A stretch of DNA of 64,000 nt from UBA2336 sp964404445 (GTDB lineage Bacteria; Bacteroidota; Bacteroidia; Cytophagales; Cyclobacteriaceae). The notes beneath the pieces were generated by a model. It searched no databases, was not told the origin of the DNA, and saw only the letters and a program-made list of their open reading frames with translations. The stretch spans positions 558,001 through 622,000 of the forward strand of contig CAYOJW010000003.1 of assembly GCA_964404445.1 (NCBI GenBank), given 5' to 3'. This document shows positions 8,893 to 18,400 of this stretch, piece by piece; the stretch's first letter is position 1, and the number at the start of each line of letters is the position of its first letter. A program made the position numbers and the translations under genes.

Positions 8893-10721
8893 TTTTTTGA
8901 ATTATAGTCTAAGTACAGTTTTTGCAAATAGGCTTTTCCGGTTAGCCGGTCTTCTTCGGTTTTTATACCGTGTTCCTGTAAGTATATTCCCCCCGGATTA
9001 TCATATACAACATAAGTATCGGGGGTCACGTATCCGAAGCCATCGTTAAAAATATACATAGCGAAATTCCGAACATTGTTGCCCAACAGGTTTTTACTGA
9101 ATATAAAATCGGGCGAAGATGAACCGAGTTGTGCCAGCACGGTATTGGCAATATCGGTTTGGCCGCCCATGGTATGGATAACCGTATCGGACTTGATGGC
9201 ACCTCCCAACCAGAGCAGCGGAATGTGAAAACGTTCGCGTACACGGGCATCGATTTTGTCCGGCAGGCGATGGCCGTGATCGGCAGTTATGATAATGAGC
9301 GTGTTGTTCCACCACGGTTGTGTTTTACAGTACGCAATAAATTCGCCTAAGTATTTATCGGTGTAATAACAGGAGTTCAGGAAAAGCGATGCATCATCAT
9401 CGCCCTGAATGTGCTTCAGGGGTACATCAAACGGCTCGTGGCTGCTCAGCGTGAGTAATGTTTTAAAGAATGGTTTGTTTAATGCGATAGTATCTAATTC
9501 GTGCTTGGCTTGCTCAAACATATACTGATCGTGAACACCCCATTTTGAATTATCCAAGTCGTCATCAAAATCATCTACGGAAGTAATGTGATTAAACCCG
9601 GCATACGTTAGCAACGAACGGAAGTTGGCAAAGTCGGCATCGCCTCCGTAAACAAACGATGTTTTATAGTTGATTTTTTCAAGCTCACGACTCAGGTACG
9701 ACAGCTTTTGTGTTTTGCCCGGATATTTAATGATCGAACGTTGAGGCTGCGCAGGGTAAGCCGCTAAAATGCTTATCAACCCTTTATCGGTGCGGTCGCC
9801 ACTGGCATAAAAATTATCGAAGAGAATTCCCTCGTGGCTTAACTGATTGAGGTTAGGCGTAATGCCGGGTTTCCCGCCTAAGGTTTCAATAACGTTAGCG
9901 GTAAAACTTTCTAATACGATCAGAATAATGTTAGGCCGGTTGGTTGTTAATACATTAACCGTTGAATCGCTGGCCGGGTACAGTTTTTGAAAATACGTTT
10001 CGGTTAATGTCCGGTCAAGGTAATCTTCCGGGTACAGTGTATTCGTATCGCTTTGCAGACTGTACAAAAAATTCCACACCACGTTAATGCCAGCGTGATT
10101 CGCATAGTTATTCGTTTTATGAAAATACACCCAACCCACATTCATGTTTGAAACACTAAAACCTCCACGGATAGGGATAAACATCAAGCCGCTAATAATC
10201 AATAACACCAATGCGCTTTTCTTTTTGGCGTGGCCAAACGAGTTTATATACGGTGCAATCCATTTTAAATAACCGTAGGTAAATAATGTAAACAACGTTG
10301 TAGCAATGGCGATCAGCCGTATGGCCAGCCATACGCTAACACTGCCTGCCGCGCCTGATCCCATATATAAAAACGGAGTTGTGTTTAACCGGAACCCCCA
10401 ATGATGGTAAAGCTCCAGGTCAACCATAATAACGATGCAGGCTAATAATACTATTATAATAGTAAGGCTGTTCAGCAGGTAATAAATCCAGCGGCCGGTG
10501 ATCAGCACCGAAAGGGCTAAGAGTAACCCCGACAGCATCAGCAAATACCCCGTCATGCTTATGTCCATCTGTAAACCGTACAACAGGCTTCGGCCAATGT
10601 CGGTCCACGAAAGTTGCGCGGTTAAGTCGTAATTATAGACAAGAAAGCAAATCCGCGCAGTTACCATGAAAACCATCCAAAAAATAGCCAACCGCAGCAG
10701 TACCCTTAAACGTTCGCGCAT
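8889..10721 (-). CDS. LTA synthase-like membrane sulfatase / phosphoglycerol transferase family
   Basis: 610 residues: about five transmembrane helices in the first 200, then a periplasmic alkaline-phosphatase-superfamily domain. PNIILIVLESFTANVIE begins the domain with the metal-binding Glu. ASGDRTDKG holds the likely Thr nucleophile, and IITADHGHRLP the C-terminal Asp/His metal site. This layout is that of LtaS/MdoB relatives, which move phosphoglycerol or phosphoethanolamine groups onto envelope glycans. Gram-negative Bacteroidota do not make lipoteichoic acid, so the acceptor is probably another envelope polymer or lipid. It is coupled to the outer-membrane protein gene downstream. Confidence 0.85.
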   Translation of the reverse strand: MRERLRVLLRLAIFWMVFMVTARICFLVYNYDLTAQLSWTDIGRSLLYGLQMDISMTGYLLMLSGLLLALSVLITGRWIYYLLNSLTIIIVLLACIVIMVDLELYHHWGFRLNTTPFLYMGSGAAGSVSVWLAIRLIAIATTLFTLFTYGYLKWIAPYINSFGHAKKKSALVLLIISGLMFIPIRGGFSVSNMNVGWVYFHKTNNYANHAGINVVWNFLYSLQSDTNTLYPEDYLDRTLTETYFQKLYPASDSTVNVLTTNRPNIILIVLESFTANVIETLGGKPGITPNLNQLSHEGILFDNFYASGDRTDKGLISILAAYPAQPQRSIIKYPGKTQKLSYLSRELEKINYKTSFVYGGDADFANFRSLLTYAGFNHITSVDDFDDDLDNSKWGVHDQYMFEQAKHELDTIALNKPFFKTLLTLSSHEPFDVPLKHIQGDDDASLFLNSCYYTDKYLGEFIAYCKTQPWWNNTLIIITADHGHRLPDKIDARVRERFHIPLLWLGGAIKSDTVIHTMGGQTDIANTVLAQLGSSSPDFIFSKNLLGNNVRNFAMYIFNDGFGYVTPDTYVVYDNPGGIYLQEHGIKTEEDRLTGKAYLQKLYLDYNSKK

Positions 10722-10806
10722 AGTGAGTTAATAAACCGTAAAGATACAGTTACTTGGATTTTACCTTAAAATATCTGTAAAATTATGTCTGCATAATAAA
10801 AACCTT

Positions 10807-12522
10807 ATGATAAATAAACGATCCTTAGTGCCGTTTCTCATGCTTGCCGTGCTGGCAGCCTGTACCCATAAACAACCTGCCGACATGATTATCACCGGAG
10901 GAACTATCTATACAATGGACAGTAAACAACCTATTGTGGAGGCCATCGTGATCAATGCCGATACCATTGCCTTTGCGGGAACCGAAACCGATGCACGAAC
11001 CTGGGCGGGCGATAACACAAAAATCATCAACCTCGAAGGTAAAACCGTAGTGCCCGGTTTTATTGAAGGCCACGGGCATTTTATGGGTGTTGGCTACAAC
11101 GAGCTTGAGCTTGACCTGATGAATATAAAAAATTACGATGAACTCGTACAAAAAGTAAGCGAAGCGGTTGCGAACGCAAAGCCGGGGCAATGGATTTTAG
11201 GTCGCGGCTGGCACCAGGATAAATGGGAGGTAAAACCCGATAACATGGTGAAGGGTTTTCAAACACATGAGTTGTTAAGCAAGGTATCGCCCGATAACCC
11301 GGTGTTTCTGCGCCATGCCAGCGGGCATGCAGCACTGGCCAATGCAAAAGCGATGGACATAGCCGGTATTAACCAGCTATCGAAAGAAACGTTAAAGCAA
11401 CAGTCGGGCGATGGAGGCGAGGTTATCCGCGATGCACTCGGAAACCCAACCGGTATTTTTAACGAACACGCCATGTCGCTCATTGCCGGTCATATACCCG
11501 ACAATGATATTGAACGCCACAAACAAGCGCTGGAGCTGGCGCAACAGGCATGTTGGCGTAACGGTATAACCAGCTTTCACGATGCCGGTGTTTCACGCGA
11601 AAACATTGCGTTGTATAAACTTTTTCAGAACGGAAAAAAATTAGGTGTCCGTTTGTATGTGATGCTCACGGGCTTTGACCGCGAACTGGTGCATGAGTGG
11701 ATGAAGAAAGGCCCCGACATCGATCCCGAACACTGGCTTACCATCCGTTCGATCAAACTGAATTGCGATGGCGCTTTGGGTTCTCGCGGTGCGTGGTTGC
11801 AGGAACCCTATACCGACCGCCCCGGTTTTTTTGGTATGGCCACGTTCCCGATGGATACCGTACTTTCAACAGCTCGCCAGGCGTTGAAGTCGGGATTTCA
11901 GGTTTGTTCGCATGCTATTGGCGACCGTGCAAACCGCGAAATATTAGATCGCTATGAGATGGCTATGAACGAAAATCCTGAAGTGAAAGACCCGCGTTTT
12001 CGTATCGAACACGCGCAGCATCTTCATCCCAACGATATTCCGCGTTTTGGTAAGTTAGGTGTTATTCCGGCCATGCAGGCAATACACATGGCCAGCGACA
12101 GACCGTGGGCGATTGATCGGTTAGGTGAAAAGCGCATTAAGGAAGGCGCGTATATGTGGCAATCGCTGTTGAAGTCGGGCGCTAAAATTGTGAACGGTAC
12201 CGATGCACCGGTTGAACCGGTAAACCCGATTCCAAGTTTTTATGCATCGGTTACCCGGATGACGTTGAAAGGCGAACCCGAAGGCGGTTATGAACCCGAA
12301 CAGAAAATGACACGCGAACAGGCATTGCGTTCTTATACCATCGATGCTGCCTATGGAGCCTTTGAAGAAAAGATTAAAGGCTCGATTGAAGTGGGTAAGC
12401 TGGCCGACTTAGCCATTCTTTCAAAAGACATTATGACCATACCCGATAACGAAATTTTATCTGCCAAAGTGGTGATGACCATTGTAGGAGGGAAGGTAGT
12501 ATTTGAGAAGATTGAAGAATAA
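10807..12522 (+). CDS. Amidohydrolase family lipoprotein (YtcJ-like)
   Basis: 571 residues with a lipobox ending at Cys19 (LAVLAAC), so anchored to a membrane from the periplasmic side. The first metal-binding motif of the amidohydrolase-3 group is GFIEGHGHFMG. Later metal-site segments are SHAIGDRAN and RIEHAQHLHP, and the C-terminal NGTDAPVEPVNP carries the catalytic Asp. The final segment (GKLADLAILSKDI) is the returning small beta-sandwich typical of the family. The substrate is unknown; relatives hydrolyse cyclic amides, formamides or N-acyl compounds. Monocistronic, with a bidirectional terminator downstream. Confidence 0.85.
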   Translation: MINKRSLVPFLMLAVLAACTHKQPADMIITGGTIYTMDSKQPIVEAIVINADTIAFAGTETDARTWAGDNTKIINLEGKTVVPGFIEGHGHFMGVGYNELELDLMNIKNYDELVQKVSEAVANAKPGQWILGRGWHQDKWEVKPDNMVKGFQTHELLSKVSPDNPVFLRHASGHAALANAKAMDIAGINQLSKETLKQQSGDGGEVIRDALGNPTGIFNEHAMSLIAGHIPDNDIERHKQALELAQQACWRNGITSFHDAGVSRENIALYKLFQNGKKLGVRLYVMLTGFDRELVHEWMKKGPDIDPEHWLTIRSIKLNCDGALGSRGAWLQEPYTDRPGFFGMATFPMDTVLSTARQALKSGFQVCSHAIGDRANREILDRYEMAMNENPEVKDPRFRIEHAQHLHPNDIPRFGKLGVIPAMQAIHMASDRPWAIDRLGEKRIKEGAYMWQSLLKSGAKIVNGTDAPVEPVNPIPSFYASVTRMTLKGEPEGGYEPEQKMTREQALRSYTIDAAYGAFEEKIKGSIEVGKLADLAILSKDIMTIPDNEILSAKVVMTIVGGKVVFEKIEE

Positions 12523-12559
12523 ACTTTAAGACCTTAGTGTATTTAAAATACAAAATTCA

Positions 12560-12694
12560 CGTCACTTCGAGCGCTGGTAGTGTTCAGCAAGGAACGGAAC
12601 TACATGCGAGAAGCCGCGATTGTTTTGCTTTGTTCGGGATTTCTCGCGGTAAGCGTTGTATTTCATGGCTTGATTTGGCTCGCTCGAAATGACG
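12560..12694. repeat. Dispersed inverted repeat, outer core GTCAnnnCGA
   Basis: Arms CGTCACTTCGAGCG and CGCTCGAAATGACG match with one mismatch. A second, nested inverted pair GCGAGAA (12606) / TTCTCGC (12641) lies inside. No ORF. It has the same general design as 2249-2367 and 54664-54739. Confidence 0.7.
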
Positions 12695-12708
12695 AATTAT
12701 ATAATAAA

Positions 12709-12730
12709 AAAGGGAGCGATTGCTCCCTTT
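12709..12730. terminator. Bidirectional intrinsic terminator
   Basis: AAAGGGAGC / GCTCCCTTT stem with a 4-base loop, A-run before and T-rich after, between the convergent amidohydrolase and TerB-like genes. Confidence 0.85.
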
Positions 12731-12754
12731 CTCGTTAGGTATAGGTTAGGTTAG

Positions 12755-13159
12755 TTAAAACACGATAAATTTTTCGGCCTTCTTGCGCAGCATTTCGCGG
12801 TCGGCTGTAATGGAAGGGTCGCTGTAAATGTGTTGCGAGAGTTCGCCAACAACACCTTTTTTGTAGCCCATCTTTTCAGCGATGTTTTCACAAAAAGTAA
12901 TTTCGCTTTTAAATACCTGGCCGTCCATCTTCATCATCTGGATCAGGTAGTACAGGTGCTCAAACTTTTCGTCAGATGTTAACGCGCTGATCGTACCAAT
13001 AGGCTGAGGGTCTTTGATCAGGGCATCTATTTCATCTTTGCTGAAGCCGTTTGCTTTACCCACCATGTGGATGAGCTTGGCTTCACGTTCTTCAATGCGG
13101 CTGTCGCTGGCAGCGAGGTTAATCAAAATATTCAGCTCAGTTTTTTTGTTGAATGCCAT
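12755..13159 (-). CDS. TerB-like domain protein
   Basis: 134 residues, all-helical, matching the TerB-like fold: acidic/hydrophobic helices with AASDSRIEEREAKLIHMVGKANG and MMKMDGQVFKSE, where the paired Asp/Glu positions resemble the metal-binding helices of TerB. Bacteroidota carry stand-alone copies of this domain of unknown role; tellurite resistance should not be inferred, as no other ter genes are present. A TerB-like segment also begins the ABC transporter at 40541. No signal peptide, so cytoplasmic. Confidence 0.7.
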   Translation of the reverse strand: MAFNKKTELNILINLAASDSRIEEREAKLIHMVGKANGFSKDEIDALIKDPQPIGTISALTSDEKFEHLYYLIQMMKMDGQVFKSEITFCENIAEKMGYKKGVVGELSQHIYSDPSITADREMLRKKAEKFIVF

Positions 13160-13283
13160 AGGTTGAAACGATGTTTTTGAATTCGATTTGTTTGAATAAG
13201 CTTTGAAATATAGCGAAATTTATGATGTTTTGACAAATCAACAAAAAAATGCGGCCGTTTTAGGGGTTCGTGCAACCTTTTAA

Positions 13284-13295
13284 ACACGGCCGTGT
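13284..13295. promoter_or_regulatory. Perfect 12-bp palindrome upstream of the DUF2807 gene
   Basis: ACACGGCCGTGT lies 24 bp before the start codon, between divergent genes. It is a plausible operator half-site pair, but no regulator is identified. Confidence 0.3.
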
Positions 13296-13319
13296 CGTTG
13301 GTATAAATTGTGGAAATAT

Positions 13320-13997
13320 ATGAAAAGGCTTTTAATCATTGTACTGGTAACGGTAACCGGTTTGGCAAATGCACAAAAATCCGAAACCCGTTCTATTCGC
13401 CCTTTTAAAGGCGTTAAGGCTGCCGAGGGTGTGGATGTTTATCTGAAAAAAGGCGACAAAGAGTCTGTACGTGTGGAGGTTACCGGTGTTGAACTAGACA
13501 GGGTGCTTACCGAAATATCGGGCGATTTCCTGAAAGTTCACATGGAAGACGGCAACTATCGCAACAAAACGGTGAAGGTATATGTAACCTATGTGGAGCT
13601 TACGAAGCTGTCGGCCAGTTCGGCTGCCAATATTTTTTCAGAGAACGTTATCAAAGCAAAATCGTTATCGGTGAGTTCGTCCAGTGCGGGTACGGTTGAT
13701 GTACAGGTTGAGGTCGAAAATTTTGAAGCAAGTGCTTCCAGCGCAGGCAATGTACAGGTAAAAGGTAGTGCTAAGAGCGTGGATGTTACCGCCAGCAGTG
13801 CCGGTGAGGTAGATGCCTACGAACTTGAAGCCGATGCGGTGTCGGCCGGTGTAAGCAGTGCAGGCTCGGTAAAGGTACATGCCCTAAAAGAGATCACGGC
13901 CCGTGCGAGTAGCGGTGGAAGTATCCGGTACCGTGGTAACCCCGACAAGAGCCATACTAACTCCAGCAGCGGAGGGTCGGTTAAGAAATCAAATTAA
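13320..13997 (+). CDS. DUF2807 (head GIN-type) exported protein
   Basis: About 225 residues from MKRLLIIVLV, with a signal peptide ending near LANAQ. FKGVKAAEGVDVYLKKGDKESVRVEV is the standard opening of the DUF2807 beta-helix. The second half consists of degenerate repeats built around ASSAG and SSAG (for example SSSAGTVDV, ASSAGEVDA, VSSAGSVKV) with a spacing of roughly 20 residues, one per rung of a parallel beta-helix. The C-terminus is Ser/Gly/Lys-rich. These proteins are secreted or surface-exposed in Bacteroidota and have no known biochemical role. The four residues before this Met in frame (MWKY) are unlikely to be used. Confidence 0.8.
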   Translation: MKRLLIIVLVTVTGLANAQKSETRSIRPFKGVKAAEGVDVYLKKGDKESVRVEVTGVELDRVLTEISGDFLKVHMEDGNYRNKTVKVYVTYVELTKLSASSAANIFSENVIKAKSLSVSSSSAGTVDVQVEVENFEASASSAGNVQVKGSAKSVDVTASSAGEVDAYELEADAVSAGVSSAGSVKVHALKEITARASSGGSIRYRGNPDKSHTNSSSGGSVKKSN

Positions 13998-14025
13998 TTT
14001 TTATAAGTATCCGTTTTTAATCCTA

Positions 14026-14157
14026 AACCACATAGAAACATAGCTTTTAAGCAATACATAGACCCCGACAAAGTCGGGGTACATAGTGTGTGTTATGTGT
14101 AAAGCGAAGCTTCTATGAATATCTTGATAAGAACAGCCTCTATGTTTCTATGTGGTT
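14026..14157. repeat. Inverted repeat with perfect 18-bp arms
   Basis: AACCACATAGAAACATAG at 14026-14043 and its exact reverse complement at 14140-14157 enclose about 96 bp. Inside is a further hairpin CCCCGAC-aaa-GTCGGGG near 14062-14078. No ORF lies inside. It sits between the 3' ends of the DUF2807 gene and the metal-efflux adaptor gene. Confidence 0.75.
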
Positions 14158-14246
14158 AAATATGATGTTCGGGTTTTTTAGGAATTGAAATGGATGCTCA
14201 TGTTGATTTTTAAGGTTCTGGATGAAACATCCGGGACTTTTTGTTT

Positions 14247-15425
14247 TTAATGACCATGCTCGTCTTCGTTACTGTTTTTAAGTGCGGATAGAATCGCATA
14301 CGCACCGTGTGTTACAACCGGTGTTGTTTCGGTTATAGAGTTGGGTAAAATAATCTCGGTAAAACTGGCTTCGGTGTTCCCGGTTTTTATTTCGGTTAGC
14401 TGAAACACCTGTTCTGTTTCGCTTTTGTTTGGAACGGGAACAAAAATGAATTTCTTTCCTATAAAATCAACAACGGCATCTTCCGGTAAGGCTATAACCG
14501 GTGTACCGCCCGAAGTTTCGATAGAGGCTTTTAAATACATACCGGGCAACATCTCGGTATCTTCTTCATCGATGTGGCAATGTATGCGTATGGTGCGGTC
14601 GGCTTTAATTTCGCGACCGATCAGATAAACGGAAGCGGTGCGTACGTTGTTTTCGTTTGCCAGCGTGAACAATACTTTCTGCCCGACTTTTACGTGCATA
14701 ACATCTTTTTCGAAGATGGTAAGTTCGGCATGGAGGTGTTCGGTATCAACAATCTCAAACAATACATCGGTAGGGCTTACATACTTTCCCACATTTACGT
14801 TTACTTCGGTAACGTAACCGTCAATGGGGGCATATACATTGGCAGTGCTTACCAGCGTACCGGCTTCGGCTTGTGCCGCGTTCAGGTTAGCCATTTTGAG
14901 TTTTGCAAGTAATCCGTTTTTACGGGCAAGCAAGCTTTGGTAAGTTGACTTTGCCTGCTGAACGGTTTTTTGTGCGTTTACATTTTCTTTGGCAAGCGCT
15001 TGTTGCCGTTCGTAATCAGCCTGAGCAAATTCTAACTGACTGATGGCTTCTACATAATCCTGTTGCAACTGAATGAACTCAGGATTTTCAATAGTGGCGA
15101 TCACCATGCCCTTTTTTACACGTGTACCCTGAAGCATGGTTGTATTTTTTACAAAGCCCCCAAACGGAACAGATATGCTGATCATCTGGTTGGGCGGAAC
15201 GTCAAGCATACCGTTTGCTTTAATAACTCCGCTGATGTGTTTGCGTTGCACCGTTCCCGTGGTTATACCGGCTGTTTTAATTTGTGCGGCTGTTAACGCA
15301 ATGTTGTTCCCCGCATGGTTGTATGCTTCCGTTTCAGTTTGTTGTGTTGTTTCGTTGGTAGTACAACGGGTTAATGTAAACACACATATTACGATTAACA
15401 GGATGGAATTGAATATATATTTCAT
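14247..15425 (-). CDS. RND efflux periplasmic adaptor (CusB/CzcB type), lipoprotein
   Basis: 392 residues; the signal sequence ends in a lipobox-like Cys21 (FTLTRC). The order is that of membrane-fusion proteins: a barrel-sandwich/lipoyl half (VPFGGFVKNTTMLQGTRVKKGMVIATIE), a long alpha hairpin (residues ~120-180), the returning half (VYAPIDGYVTEVNVNVGKYV), then the beta-barrel domain. The extreme C-terminus EDEHGH and an early His suggest metal contact. It lies 31 bp downstream of the fused CzcA-TolC gene on the same strand, completing a three-part pump that drives heavy-metal ions (Cu, Zn, Cd or Co) out of the periplasm. Confidence 0.9.
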   Translation of the reverse strand: MKYIFNSILLIVICVFTLTRCTTNETTQQTETEAYNHAGNNIALTAAQIKTAGITTGTVQRKHISGVIKANGMLDVPPNQMISISVPFGGFVKNTTMLQGTRVKKGMVIATIENPEFIQLQQDYVEAISQLEFAQADYERQQALAKENVNAQKTVQQAKSTYQSLLARKNGLLAKLKMANLNAAQAEAGTLVSTANVYAPIDGYVTEVNVNVGKYVSPTDVLFEIVDTEHLHAELTIFEKDVMHVKVGQKVLFTLANENNVRTASVYLIGREIKADRTIRIHCHIDEEDTEMLPGMYLKASIETSGGTPVIALPEDAVVDFIGKKFIFVPVPNKSETEQVFQLTEIKTGNTEASFTEIILPNSITETTPVVTHGAYAILSALKNSNEDEHGH

Positions 15426-15456
15426 ATCGTTATAATCTATAATCTTAAAAAATTAC

Positions 15457-18400
15457 TTATTGAATACCGGCTAAAAATTCGAGGTTAATAACCGATTGAT
15501 TTAGTTGGTTGAGGCTGTTTAAATAGTTTTCGCGGAGTTGCATTACGTTGCGTATCGCCAGCCAGTATTCGGTATAACCGATTTCGCCATTGGTAAATGC
15601 AAGTGCCGATTGTTTCAACATGAGTTCGGCATTCTGTAAAGCCGAAGTTTGATAGTAGGTTATGCTGTTTTTGTTTTTGGTGTATTCCTGCAAGGCTTGC
15701 TGCCATTGGTTGTTATATAACAGATAATTGTACTCGTATTGTTTTTGTGCTTTTTGTTCGTTAATGCCGGCCGCTTTTACACGTGCTGTTTGTGGCCCAA
15801 ACCATAGGGGGATGGCAAGTCCGATTTGCATACCATGAAAACGATCGCTCTTTGTTGCCAGGTCGGGGCTTCCGGCACTTCGTTGGGTATCTATCAGGGT
15901 TTGATTAAAGTATCCCCCGGTAATATCGGGCAGCATTTTGGCAGCCGTAACTTTTCGTTCACGTTCGGCAACCAATACCTGTTGTTTCAGTAAAGCTAAT
16001 TGCGGATTGTTCGTCAGGCTGTCGGGAACTTGTAAAACACGTTCGCTGATTTCGGCAGAAGCAATGTGTACGGGTTGGTTGCTGTTTAAAAGCGTAGCTA
16101 ACATACGTTCATAAATACTGATGTCGGCCTGGTTTTGGATCAACAGGTTTTGCACTTCATGATGTTGCAACGTGGCGGTAGATTTTTCAAGAAGCCGTGC
16201 GTCACCGGTTTTGTACCGCAGGTCGGTGGCCTGTATAAAATTCTGAAAAATACTATCCTGTTGTTTTAACAGTTGATGCCGGGTATTTAGGTAACTCAAG
16301 TGATAAAATACTTGTTTAACCTGGTACACGAGTTCATTTTCGGCAGAAGCCTTTTGAAGTTCACTTGCTTTAACTAATGAATTACCGAGTTTGTTTTGTG
16401 CGGCAAACACTGTTGGAAAAGGTATGGTTTGCGTGATGGTAACATTGTTATCCTCACGGGCATAACTGTTGTACTGTCCGTACATCAGTTCGACATTAGT
16501 TTTTCCAATATCGGTTAGCGATCGTTTTACCTGTTGTTGATACGCAACATTCAGCGAAGCGGCTTCGATGGATTTGTTGTTTTTCAGCGCACGATCAATG
16601 GCATCCCGTAAGGTAATGCCCGGTTGCGGCTGGTTTTGTGCCTGAGCGGGCAGAACGGATATAACAGCAAACAGTAAAGCAAGCATAGCCATAGGTTTAA
16701 CAGTCATTTTTTTGGAAGATGATCTTTCGAAGTATAAATACAGACACGGCAACACAACGAGTGTTAATAAAGTTGAGGTAATCAGCCCGCCAATAACTAC
16801 GGTTGCCAACGGTTTTTGTACTTCGGCTCCGGCACTGGTAGCCAATGCCATCGGTAAGAACCCCAGCGAAGCAACCATCGCAGTCATTAATACAGGTCGT
16901 AAGCGTACCTGTGTGCCAAGGCGTACGATGTCCTCTAAATTAGTCAAGCCTTCTTTCTTTAGCCGGTTAAACTCGGCAATTAATACAATGCCATTCAGTA
17001 CGGCTACACCAAACAAGGCAATGAAGCCAACCCCGGCAGAGATGCTAAACGGCATACCGCGCAATACCAACGCAAACACTCCGCCAATGGCAGCCATCGG
17101 TATTGCCGAAAAAATCAGCAACGATTGCTTTGCAGAATTAAACGTCATGAATAACAGGATAAAGATTAACGCAAGCGCAACCGGTACAGCAACAGACAAA
17201 CGTGCCTGCGCCTGTTGCAGGTTTTCAAATTGCCCGCCATACGTGGGATAATAGCCTGCCGGGAATTTAATTTCCTGTTCGATGCGTTCGCGGATTTCTT
17301 TAACAACTCCGGCCACATCGCGGCTGCGTACATTAAACCCAACAATAATTCTCCGTTTGGCGTCTTCACGTTGTATCTGGTTCGGGCCAACTTTAAAGGA
17401 AACATCGGCTAATTGGTTGAGCGGAACCTGCACGCCAGTGGGTGTGGTAACGAACAGGTTTTGAACATCTTCGATGCCCTGCCGGTTGGCCGTGTGTAAC
17501 CGCACCACGAGGTCGAAACGTTTTTCGCCTTCGTAAACAATGCCGGCTGTTTGTCCCGCGAAAGCGGTATTGAGTGTTTGGTTTATGGTTTCGATGTTTA
17601 AGCCGTACTTGGCTACCTCATCGCGGTGTATGCCAACAATAATCTGGGGCAGGCCGGTAACTTCTTCGAGGTATAAATCCTGCGCACCTTGTGTTGTGCG
17701 TATAATGCCTGCAATTTGTTGCGATAAAGCGGTAAGTGTTTCGAGGTCTTCACCGAAAATTTTTACGGCAACATCTTCGCGCACACCCGTCATCAGTTCG
17801 TTAAAGCGTAACTGGATAGGCTGTTGAAAGCCGTGCGCTACGCCCGGTATGTCGCTTAACTTCGTGCGCATTTTGCCGATCAGTTCATCGAGTGTTTTTG
17901 CTTTTGTCCATTCGTCTTTGGGTTTAAGCATTACAATCAGGTCGCAGGTTTCAAGCGGCATGGGGTCGGTCGGGATTTCGGAAGTACCCACTTTGCCAAC
18001 GGCTTCGATCACCTCATCGGGAAACTCCTGCAATAAGATGTCGGCCGTTTTCTGTACGTTATCAATGGTGTACAACAGGCTGCTGCCGGTGAGTACACGG
18101 GTTTGTATGGCAAGATCGCCTTCTTCTAACGTTGGAAGAAACTCTCCGCCCAGGCGTGTAAATATGCCGAGGCTGATAAAGAAGATAACAACAGCCGATG
18201 CAACAACGGCAAACTTATGCCGGATAGAAAACGTAAGCACCGGAGCGTAAAGTTTGTGAAAGAACTTCATCATCCGGTCAGCGAAATTTTCGGTATGCCC
18301 GGTAGTTTTGCTCAATGCCAGTGCCGACATCATGGGAACATAGGTAAGCGATAAAATACAAGCACCTAAAATGGCAAACGCTACGGTTTGTGCCATCGGC

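Noticed and set aside
8889..10721. Lipoteichoic acid synthesis
   Set aside because: The fold fits LtaS, but every other feature marks a Gram-negative cell; the acceptor must be another polymer or lipid.
12755..13159. Tellurite resistance gene
   Set aside because: Only the TerB-like fold is shared; no terZACDE genes are nearby and stand-alone TerB-like proteins are common here.
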